7,024 nt of DNA from Candidatus Omnitrophota bacterium (lineage in GTDB: Bacteria; Omnitrophota; Gorgyraeia; Gygaellales; Profunditerraquicolaceae). The DNA lies in NCBI GenBank assembly GCA_016938245.1, contig JAFGUY010000076.1, positions 1 through 7,024 of the forward strand, given 5' to 3'. The notes below the pieces were generated by a model. The model was not told the origin of the DNA and made no database searches. It saw only the letters and a list, made by a program, of their open reading frames with translations. Each line of letters begins with the position of its first letter. Positions within the stretch are counted from its first letter, which is position 1. Of the stretch, positions 1 to 5,716 are shown piece by piece. Position numbers and translations under genes: made by a program.

Positions 1-2
1 TA

Positions 3-77
3 TCAAAGAACAAGGAACTTGCCACTGCTCTATACAATATTAAGTCGGAACGATTCAAAGCAAAACTGAGAAACTAA
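3..77 (+). CDS. 3' end of a truncated plus-strand gene, unknown product
   Basis: Only the last 24 codons are visible, ending at TAA (75-77); the gene starts left of the window. The frame reads as a charged, probably helical tail (about SKNKELATALYNIKSE followed by RFKAKLRN). That looks like a real protein C-terminus, whereas the other two plus frames are poorer: one stops at 41-43 and the other reads on to 67-69 without protein-like character. The product cannot be named from this fragment. It converges on ftsB, whose stop is at 131. The 53 bases between them are AT-rich with no GC-rich hairpin and T-tract that I would call a terminator. The call rests on frame quality alone. Confidence 0.45.
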   Translation, partial: SKNKELATALYNIKSERFKAKLRN

Positions 78-130
78 CAAACTCCTGCAATTATATTATA
101 ACACTATTATTAATTAAGTAAACCGAAGAA

Positions 131-412
131 TTACCTTTTCTTCTGCGGAACTATTTTAATGGGAATCTCCCCTTTTCTAACTACCCCCATCTTCTCCCGC
201 GCAATCTTCTCCTTATACACCGGATCACTCCCTATCCTGCTTAATTCCTGATGCAAAAGGGCGTTCTCTATATTAAGCCGCCTGATTTTATCTTCCAGAT
301 CCATATTTTTATCCCTTAAGCCCTGCATTTTTGCAAATCCCGGGATAAACAATATCAAAAGTACCGCTGCCACTGCAAAATAACCGAAAGCCTTTTTTAA
401 TGTAGCGAGCAT
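131..412 (-). CDS. ftsB: FtsB/DivIC-family cell-division (septum formation initiator) protein
   Basis: This 93-aa bitopic membrane protein has the FtsB/DivIC layout. It has a short basic N-terminus, one membrane helix at about residues 8-25, and a coiled coil at about 28-60 (GLRDKNMDLEDKI onward, ending ELSRIGSDP). The family's conserved C-terminal block follows: DPVYKEKIAREKMGVVRKGE at residues 63-82. In the family this protein bridges FtsQ/DivIB and FtsL and helps activate septal peptidoglycan synthesis; here that role is inferred. Its length is close to E. coli FtsB (103 aa). The ATG directly follows the enolase stop (TAAATG, no gap). No strong Shine-Dalgarno precedes it, so translation is probably coupled to eno and transcription comes from the eno promoter. 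Eno-ftsB adjacency is common in bacteria, which supports the call. FtsB versus DivIC cannot be decided from the sequence alone. Confidence 0.88.
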   Translation of the reverse strand: MLATLKKAFGYFAVAAVLLILFIPGFAKMQGLRDKNMDLEDKIRRLNIENALLHQELSRIGSDPVYKEKIAREKMGVVRKGEIPIKIVPQKKR

Positions 413-1678
413 TTATTTTCTGAATGATCTACCTGCGTAAACCGCCTTAGGCCCTAATTCCTCTTCAATCCTTAAAAGCTCGTTATACTTACAAAGCCTG
501 TCAGTGCGCGAAAGCGACCCTGTCTTTATCTGGCCGCATCCTAACGCTACTGCCAGATGGGCAATGGTCGTATCTTCTGTTTCGCCTGAACGATGGGAGA
601 TAACCGCTTTGTATTTATTCTTTTTGGCAATATTTACTGTTTCGATTGTTTCAGAGAGCGAGCCGATTTGGTTTACTTTTATTAATATAGCATTGCCGAT
701 TTTCTCCGCAATCCCCTTTTTAAAGATCTTAGGATTGGTTACGAATATATCATCGCCAACCAGCTGTATCTTGTTTCCGAGTTCTACGGTAATGTCCTTC
801 CATCCTTGCCAGTCATGCTCTGAAAGTCCGTCCTCAATAGAAAGAATAGGGTATTTATTCTGCCATTCTTCGTAAATCTTAATTAAATCCGCCGAACTTT
901 TTTGCGCCCCGTCAAACTGATACTTACTCTCTTTGCAGAAAGAGCTTGCCGCGGGGTCTAAAGCAAGAAAGATATCTTTCCCCGGTTTATAGCCGGCTTT
1001 TTCAACTGCCTGTATTATCAAATCTAACGCTTCATGATTAGCCATAAGGTTCGGGGCAAACCCTCCTTCATCCCCCACTGAAGTAGATAGCTTCTTAGAT
1101 TTAAGCAGGAATTTTAAATTATGGAAGACTTCGCAAGCCATCCTTAAAGCTTCATGAAAATTAGGCGCCCCTACAGGCATAATCATAAACTCCTGAACAT
1201 CCAGATTATTATCCGCATGTAATCCGCCGTTTAAAATATTCATTAACGGGACCGGAAGCAGATTAGCTTTTTCTCCTCCTAGGAATCTGTATAAAGGCTG
1301 TTTCTTGAAAAAAGCCATAGCCTTAGCGCATGCCATAGAAACACCTAAAATAGCATTAGCCCCGAGGTTTGCCTTATTCTCGGTTCCGTCTAATTTTATA
1401 AGCAGCGCATCTATCTTATTAAAATCAGGAGTTAAACCCTTTATTTTTGAGGCAATTACGTTATTGACATTGCTGACTGCTTTTAATACGCCTTTTCCAA
1501 GGTAGCGTTTTTTATCTCCGTCTCTTAATTCCAAGGCTTCATTATCTCCGGTTGAGGCACCTGAAGGCACTGCTGCCCGGCCCAATACCCCATTATTCAG
1601 GATTACGTCGACTTCTATCGTAGGATTCCCGCGGGAATCCAAAATTTCGCGGGCTAATACTTTCTTGATCTTTGCCAT
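413..1678 (-). CDS. eno: Enolase (phosphopyruvate hydratase)
   Basis: This is a complete 421-aa enolase, which interconverts 2-phosphoglycerate and phosphoenolpyruvate in glycolysis and gluconeogenesis in the cytoplasm. The N-terminal domain begins with EILDSRGNPTIEVDV, followed by the SGAST loop (39-43). Catalytic and metal residues are all present: His154 in NGGLHADNN, Glu204 in SVGDEGG, Asp241 in LALDPAAS, Glu282 in SIEDGL, Asp309 in LVGDD, and catalytic Lys334 in ILIKVNQIGS. The C-terminal signature SHRSGETEDTTIAHLAVALG leads into GQIKTGSLSRTDR. LALDPAASSF replaces the more usual LALDCAASEF, a mild variation outside the metal ligand. The ATG start is preceded by AAGGAGGA six bases upstream and by a near-consensus promoter, so this is probably well expressed. 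It heads an operon with ftsB. I see no truncation, and the length is normal for the family. Confidence 0.98.
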   Translation of the reverse strand: MAKIKKVLAREILDSRGNPTIEVDVILNNGVLGRAAVPSGASTGDNEALELRDGDKKRYLGKGVLKAVSNVNNVIASKIKGLTPDFNKIDALLIKLDGTENKANLGANAILGVSMACAKAMAFFKKQPLYRFLGGEKANLLPVPLMNILNGGLHADNNLDVQEFMIMPVGAPNFHEALRMACEVFHNLKFLLKSKKLSTSVGDEGGFAPNLMANHEALDLIIQAVEKAGYKPGKDIFLALDPAASSFCKESKYQFDGAQKSSADLIKIYEEWQNKYPILSIEDGLSEHDWQGWKDITVELGNKIQLVGDDIFVTNPKIFKKGIAEKIGNAILIKVNQIGSLSETIETVNIAKKNKYKAVISHRSGETEDTTIAHLAVALGCGQIKTGSLSRTDRLCKYNELLRIEEELGPKAVYAGRSFRK

Positions 1679-1684
1679 TAAAGT

Positions 1685-1692
1685 TCCTCCTT
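1685..1692 (-). promoter_or_regulatory. Strong Shine-Dalgarno site of eno
   Basis: On the minus strand this reads AAGGAGGA and ends six bases before the enolase ATG (1676-1678). It fixes the enolase start. It is the strongest ribosome-binding site in the window, in contrast to the divergent ftsH gene, which has none at either possible start. Confidence 0.85.
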
Positions 1693-1703
1693 ATTATAAT
1701 AAT

Positions 1704-1732
1704 ATGACTGGTTTAAAGTGGAATTATATTAT
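1704..1732 (+). promoter_or_regulatory. Probable upstream promoter of ftsH, sharing its -10 with eno
   Basis: The plus strand reads ATGACT (1704-1709, four of six matches to TTGACA), then 17 bp, then TATTAT (1727-1732, five of six matches to TATAAT). The -10 is offset by only one base from the minus-strand -10 of eno, because the TATTATA core is nearly symmetric. Predicted transcription starts near 1739, leaving a leader of about 60 to 80 nt depending on the ftsH start used. In such AT-rich DNA a chance match is possible. Confidence 0.45.
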
Positions 1733-1755
1733 ACATAGCCAGATTAAGGCGTCAA
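1728..1755 (-). promoter_or_regulatory. Sigma70-type promoter driving eno-ftsB
   Basis: On the minus strand TTGACG (plus coordinates 1750-1755) is followed by a 16-bp spacer and a perfect TATAAT (1728-1733). The -35 matches consensus at five of six positions. Transcription would start near 1721, giving a leader of about 40 nt that contains the strong Shine-Dalgarno. The -10 lies on top of a plus-strand -10 for ftsH. Confidence 0.75.
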
Positions 1756-1781
1756 GGGAAAATAAAAACGGGACAATTAAG

Positions 1782-1810
1782 TTGACATACCCTAAAACTT
1801 ATGGTAATTT
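1782..1810 (+). promoter_or_regulatory. Possible second ftsH promoter with extended -10
   Basis: A perfect TTGACA -35 (1782-1787) is followed by a 17-bp spacer and TAATTT (1805-1810). The -10 hexamer is weak, three of six, but it is preceded by TGG at the extended -10 position (1802-1804). The predicted start near 1817 is downstream of the first ftsH ATG (1801) and about five bases upstream of the second in-frame ATG (1822). If used, it would force initiation at 1822 on a nearly leaderless transcript. Confidence 0.4.
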
Positions 1811-3525
1811 TAACACTTAAGATGGGAAAATTAAACTCAAGAAAAATTAAAATATTCCTAAAACTTCACTGGGTAGCCGTTGTTGCGATACTCCTTTTGA
1901 TTATCATCGGCATCTCTTTTGTATTCTTTCTTTACAACGCTATCGTCTCCTGGAATACCTCCGACTCATACTTTAAGAAAACTGCCCTTGCCCAATACGG
2001 AATGTTCTTCTACATATTCCTGGTCTTGCATATAATCAGCATGCCTTTAAGCGTAATAGCCATGCTTTGGACTATGCGCGGCGGATATATGAGTTTTGCT
2101 AAAATGGGCAAAAAAGCAGTTGAGGGCAAGGATATTGCGATACAGTGGAAAGATGTTATTGGCATGGACGAAGCTAAAGAAGAAGCCATGGAAGTAATGC
2201 GCTTGATTACTGACCGCGCACACTTAAAGCGCATCGGCGGAAAAATCTTAAAAGGCATATTAATGATGGGGCCTCCGGGCTGCGGAAAGACTTATCTTGC
2301 TAAAGCTATTGCTACTGAATCAAATCTCCCTTTTATCGCAATGTCAGGATCCGAGTTTGTAGAGATGTTTGTAGGAGTCGGGGCAAGCCGCGTCCGCAAA
2401 CTCTTCAAAAAGGCACAGCAGCTGGCTTATATTGAAGGCGGATGTATTATATTCATTGATGAACTGGATGCCGTAGGCGCAAAACGCTCTGGAATGGATT
2501 TTGGCGGAGCAAGAGAATCCAATTCTACGCTCAACCAGCTGCTTGTTGAGATGGATGGCTTGAAAGGCGAAGAACACAATATTGTAATTATTGGAGCTAC
2601 TAACGCTCCGGAGAATTTTCTCGACAAAGCACTAGTTAGACCGGGAAGGTTTGACCGCAAAATTTATGTCCAGCTCCCTAACTTAGATGAACGCGAAAAA
2701 TTAGTCCAATACTATTTAAAAGGGGTTAAATACGACTCTTCTGTAGATATAACCAGACTTGCAAGGTTAACTGTAGGAAACAGCCCTGCAGATATAGCGC
2801 ACTTAATCCGGGAGGCTACTTTAATCGCCGTAAGAAACAAAAAAGAAGAAATTTCAATGAAGGAGATTACTGAAGCATATGACCGCGTAGAATTAGGCAT
2901 AAAGCATAAGGTGGTATTTAATGAAGAGGAGCGTAAGAAAATCGCTTATCACGAAGCAGGGCACGCAATTACCATGTATTTCTTTGCCCCGCATTCAGAT
3001 GTCTTCAAAGCAACTATCCTTGCCCGGGGAGGGGCGCTAGGATTTGTTATGCCGCAGGCGCGTGAAGAACTGCACATAGGAACCCGCGAACATTTCTTAG
3101 GAAACATAAAAGTAAGCCTTGGATCATATGCCGCAGAGAGATTGAAATTCAATACTACTACATCCGGGGTCAACCAGGATTTCCGGCATGCAATGATGAA
3201 TGCCTACAATATGGTCTGGAAATGGGGCATGGGAAACTCCGGGTTGGTAGGCGACTACAGCTTGCTTGAAAAAATGGACCAGGAAGGCGGAATATTTAGA
3301 GGCGAAAGCTCATCCTATATCTCGGAAAAACTAAAAGAACAGCTTAATAACGATGTGCAGAAAATTCTAAATGATTGCTTAAAAGAAGTTGAAGTATTAC
3401 TGCAAAAAGAATCTGCCCTTCTTGAACGTTTTGCGCAAGAACTGCTTGCCAAAGATGAACTTAACTATGACGAAATTGAAACTATCTTCAAAGAATTCGG
3501 CAAGGTCCGCCCTCTTACTGCTTAA
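1801..3525 (+). CDS. ftsH: FtsH-type ATP-dependent membrane zinc metalloprotease, short-loop variant
   Basis: This 574-aa protein is a membrane-anchored AAA+ protease that in known relatives extracts and degrades membrane and regulatory proteins as a hexamer facing the cytoplasm. Two membrane helices lie at about residues 24-46 and 67-90. The AAA+ domain shows Walker A GPPGCGKT (157-164), pore loop MFVGVG (189-194), Walker B IIFIDE (216-221), and the second region of homology with arginine fingers R280 and R283 in VRPGRFDR. The M41 peptidase has HEAGH (384-388) and a third zinc ligand, Asp460, in SGVNQD, so both activities look intact. The loop between the helices is only about 20 residues, against roughly 75 in E. 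coli FtsH, so the periplasmic domain is essentially missing. Start choice is uncertain: ATG 1801 and ATG 1822 are in frame, and neither has a Shine-Dalgarno. The 3' end overlaps the next gene by 59 nt. It may be a divergent paralogue rather than the main housekeeping FtsH. Confidence 0.93.
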   Translation: MVILTLKMGKLNSRKIKIFLKLHWVAVVAILLLIIIGISFVFFLYNAIVSWNTSDSYFKKTALAQYGMFFYIFLVLHIISMPLSVIAMLWTMRGGYMSFAKMGKKAVEGKDIAIQWKDVIGMDEAKEEAMEVMRLITDRAHLKRIGGKILKGILMMGPPGCGKTYLAKAIATESNLPFIAMSGSEFVEMFVGVGASRVRKLFKKAQQLAYIEGGCIIFIDELDAVGAKRSGMDFGGARESNSTLNQLLVEMDGLKGEEHNIVIIGATNAPENFLDKALVRPGRFDRKIYVQLPNLDEREKLVQYYLKGVKYDSSVDITRLARLTVGNSPADIAHLIREATLIAVRNKKEEISMKEITEAYDRVELGIKHKVVFNEEERKKIAYHEAGHAITMYFFAPHSDVFKATILARGGALGFVMPQAREELHIGTREHFLGNIKVSLGSYAAERLKFNTTTSGVNQDFRHAMMNAYNMVWKWGMGNSGLVGDYSLLEKMDQEGGIFRGESSSYISEKLKEQLNNDVQKILNDCLKEVEVLLQKESALLERFAQELLAKDELNYDEIETIFKEFGKVRPLTA

Positions 3526-4333
3526 TATCATCCCTTTCGTTTTATGCGGCTGTTTCTCTCCCAAAGAGCATACTTATAAAGAAGAGGAAATACCTCAAAT
3601 TATAGAGAAAATCTGTAAAGAGGAATACGGGCTGAATGTCGTAACTAAACGCGCAGAGAACACCCTATGGATTTATGCGCCTATGGAGCGGATTCTTCAT
3701 AAAGATTACGGGACAACCCCGGATAAGATATTTGACGAAGATATGTCTGGTAAACTAAGAGATATCCTAATAACTACCGGGCGGGTATTAATGAGCTCTG
3801 ACAATACTCCGGCTTTTTTCGGGATTTTAGCTTCAGATACAAATCTGGGCATAAACTATACACTTATTGGAAATACATTAGATATGCGGATGTCCTACTC
3901 AGGTTTTATACCCTGGACCGAATCCAACCGAAGGTATATAATAAAATTTGAGCAAGCGCCCCAAGCTATCGGAGATACCAGCGGATTACATTTTAACCCT
4001 TATAATGTTGATATGGCTGATTTTTTAGCGCTTCAGATCTCTCAAAGGATAGGCTGGCATTTTCAAAATGAAAGAATAAAAGAATATTTCAAGGTTGAAA
4101 GATCCGAAGGGAAATTTGAAAATGGCACTTTTTATTTTGACTACTATATTGAAGAGATTTCCAGGCCTAAGCAGAAAATAAAAATAAGAGATGAAATACT
4201 GGGTATTGTATCCTATTGCCTTAAGACTTACGGATTTGAAGATTTTTCTACAGTGATGCTTACTGATTTACGCGCGCAGGAAAAACTATATTACCCCAAA
4301 AAAGAAATTTTAAGCTGGCCTACCGAATTTTAA
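3467..4333 (+). CDS. Putative lipoprotein of unknown family, nested start in ftsH
   Basis: I do not recognise this 288-aa protein. From ATG 3467 it begins MTKLKLSSKNSAR, a basic n-region. A hydrophobic stretch (SALLLLNIIPFVL) and the lipobox LCGC follow, with lipidated Cys29 at 3551-3553. The residue after Cys is Phe, not the Asp that retains lipoproteins in the inner membrane in E. coli, so an outer-membrane location is plausible if the cell is diderm. The mature part (about 260 aa) has no further membrane helix. It looks mixed alpha/beta, with a helix leading to EEYGLNVV near the start, aromatic-rich strands in the middle, and a helix ending YCLKTYGFEDF near the end. Every usable start lies inside ftsH. 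ATG 3467 is preferred (TTG 3476 is the alternative) because starting after the ftsH stop would delete the signal peptide. No clear Shine-Dalgarno is seen, so translation is probably coupled to ftsH. The end overlaps purN by 14 nt, tail to tail. Confidence 0.75.
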   Translation: MTKLKLSSKNSARSALLLLNIIPFVLCGCFSPKEHTYKEEEIPQIIEKICKEEYGLNVVTKRAENTLWIYAPMERILHKDYGTTPDKIFDEDMSGKLRDILITTGRVLMSSDNTPAFFGILASDTNLGINYTLIGNTLDMRMSYSGFIPWTESNRRYIIKFEQAPQAIGDTSGLHFNPYNVDMADFLALQISQRIGWHFQNERIKEYFKVERSEGKFENGTFYFDYYIEEISRPKQKIKIRDEILGIVSYCLKTYGFEDFSTVMLTDLRAQEKLYYPKKEILSWPTEF

Positions 4334-4934
4334 CTAAGACCTTCCTGCCTTTTATTTTTAACTTGCCCTTAACAAACGAACCTATAGTTTTAGGATAAAG
4401 CTTATGCTCTATTTTATGGATTCTTTCTTCCAATGATTCTAATGTATCTTTATCTGTAATCTTTATCTCTCTCTGTAGGATTATGGGCCCGTGATCCATC
4501 TCTTCGTCTACAAAATGCACGGTAACACCAGTTACCTTTACCCCGTAATCAAAAGCATCCTTTATTGCATTAGCCCCTTTAAAAGAAGGCAGAAGCGAAG
4601 GATGAATATTAATAATCTTATTTTTATAAGCAGTTACAAACCTAGGGCTTAGAATACGCATAAACCCTGCCAACGCAATAAGACCTATTTTATTTTCCTT
4701 TAAGTGTTTAATCACCCTCTCTTCAAAAGCCTCTTTAGTGCTAAATATATCCGGCCTTACCAAGGCAGTTTTAATCTTCAATTTCTTAGCCTTAAAAACT
4801 ACCGGCGCATGAGGGTTATCGCAGACTAAAAGCGAAAGAACAGCATTTTTTAACCTGCCCCCTTTCACCGCTTTAGCAAGCGCAAGAAAATTACTTCCTC
4901 TCCCCGAAGCAAATACCGCTATATTTGTTTTCAT
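4320..4934 (-). CDS. purN: Phosphoribosylglycinamide formyltransferase (GAR transformylase 1)
   Basis: This 204-aa cytoplasmic enzyme transfers the formyl group of 10-formyltetrahydrofolate to glycinamide ribonucleotide in de novo purine synthesis. The family's N-terminal phosphate-binding segment is clear (MKTNIAVFASGRGSN). Next come the hydrophobic folate-site block LIALAGFMRILSP (85-97), INIHPSLLPSF with catalytic Asn109 and His111, VTGVTVHFVDE with His140, and Asp147 in DHGPII. All three catalytic residues of the family (Asn, His, Asp) are present. GANAI replaces the common GAHAI after SLLPSF, a modest variation outside the catalytic triad. The ATG shares bases with the rnfB stop (ATGA at 4931-4934), so it is likely co-transcribed and translationally coupled with the rnf genes. 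An earlier in-frame ATG at 4988 would add 18 unrelated residues and is not used here. Length is normal for PurN (E. coli 212 aa). Confidence 0.95.
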   Translation of the reverse strand: MKTNIAVFASGRGSNFLALAKAVKGGRLKNAVLSLLVCDNPHAPVVFKAKKLKIKTALVRPDIFSTKEAFEERVIKHLKENKIGLIALAGFMRILSPRFVTAYKNKIINIHPSLLPSFKGANAIKDAFDYGVKVTGVTVHFVDEEMDHGPIILQREIKITDKDTLESLEERIHKIEHKLYPKTIGSFVKGKLKIKGRKVLVKIR

Positions 4935-5713
4935 GATTTTATTGTCTTCATCGGGCATACCGCAACACAGGCACCGCATGAAGTACACTTATTATAATCT
5001 ATTACCGCTATATTGTCTATTACATGTATTGCATCAAATTTACAGGCCTTCTCGCACAACTTACAGGCAATACACCCTACAGGACAGACTGACTTCGTAT
5101 CTTTGCCGGCATCATAAGAGCTACAGGCGACAAAAACATTATGCGTTTCAGGGACAAGAGTAAATAATTTCTTTGGGCAAATCTCAACGCATTTATTACA
5201 CGCTTTGCATTTATCTTTATCAATAACAGGCAGCCCTGCCTCCGACATAGTAATCGCGCCAAAAGGGCAGGCCATTACACAGCTTCCAAAGCCTAAACAT
5301 CCGTAGACACAGCTTTTTTGACCCCCTAAAACTAAATTCGCTGCCGCGCAATCTTCTATCCCGTTATATATAAATCTATCCTTTACCTTAATCCCGCCGG
5401 CGCAATGCAGTATTGCCGTCTTTTTGGCACTTTTCTTAAACTCAACACCCAGGATCTTAGAAATCTTAATTTTGCTATCTTCTTCGGCAACCGTACATTT
5501 GTCTACATCGCATTTTCCTTCTATAAGCGCTTCGGCTAAGCCGGAACAACCGCCCATTCCGCAGGCGCCGCAGTTTGCTCCCGGAAGGTTATTTTGTATT
5601 TTATCAACCCTGGGGTCAGCAGATACGCAAAACTTCTTGGCAGCTAAGGAAAGGCCTACTCCGAATAGAATGCCCAAACCCCCTAATGCTATTATTGGAT
5701 ATAATATTTCCAT
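4931..5713 (-). CDS. rnfB: Rnf complex iron-sulfur subunit RnfB
   Basis: This 260-aa subunit relays electrons from reduced ferredoxin into the membrane-bound Rnf complex (ferredoxin:NAD+ oxidoreductase coupled to Na+ or H+ transport). An N-terminal membrane helix (about 4-26) is followed by the Fe4S domain CGACGMGGC, with Cys48, 51, 56 and 73 in the Cx2Cx4Cx16C spacing. Four ferredoxin-like cysteine clusters follow: 135-149 (CVYGCLGFGSCVMACP), 169-179 (CKACNKCVEICP), 210-224 (CPVGCIACKLCEKAC) and 243-253 (CTSCGACVAVCP). This is the long, anaerobe-type RnfB, with two more clusters than the 192-aa E. coli RsxB. It lies three bases after rnfA, with no strong Shine-Dalgarno, and overlaps purN by ATGA. 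Presence of RnfB rather than an NqrF-like protein decides Rnf over Nqr for the neighbouring membrane subunits. Confidence 0.96.
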   Translation of the reverse strand: MEILYPIIALGGLGILFGVGLSLAAKKFCVSADPRVDKIQNNLPGANCGACGMGGCSGLAEALIEGKCDVDKCTVAEEDSKIKISKILGVEFKKSAKKTAILHCAGGIKVKDRFIYNGIEDCAAANLVLGGQKSCVYGCLGFGSCVMACPFGAITMSEAGLPVIDKDKCKACNKCVEICPKKLFTLVPETHNVFVACSSYDAGKDTKSVCPVGCIACKLCEKACKFDAIHVIDNIAVIDYNKCTSCGACVAVCPMKTIKS

Positions 5714-5716
5714 AGT

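Noticed and set aside
78..130. Possible bidirectional terminator between the left-edge gene and ftsB
   Set aside because: The region is AT-rich with only weak, imperfect stems and no GC-rich hairpin followed by a T-tract.
504..875. Plus-strand open frame of 123 codons opposite enolase
   Set aside because: It lies entirely antisense to a complete enolase with all catalytic motifs, has no Shine-Dalgarno and no recognisable protein features.
1771..1793. Partly symmetric stretch GGGACAATTAAGTTGACATACCC as a possible operator
   Set aside because: Only CAA/TTG and the outer GGG/CCC match, with unequal spacing. The TTGACA within it is better explained as a -35 box.
2269..2292. Walker A with Cys (GPPGCGKT) as a sign of an inactive FtsH
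   Set aside because: GCGKT occurs in active AAA+ ATPases. The lysine and threonine that contact ATP and magnesium are intact, as are Walker B and the arginine fingers.
3389..3466. Longer lipoprotein start at 3389
   Set aside because: It would put a long charged stretch with cysteines before the signal peptide and deepen the overlap with ftsH to 137 nt. ATG 3467 gives a normal basic n-region.
4935..4988. Longer purN start at 4988 adding 18 residues (MYFMRCLCCG...)
   Set aside because: The extra residues come from the rnfB C-terminal cysteine codons in another frame. The family N-terminus begins at MKTNIAVF, and the ATGA overlap fits the shorter start.
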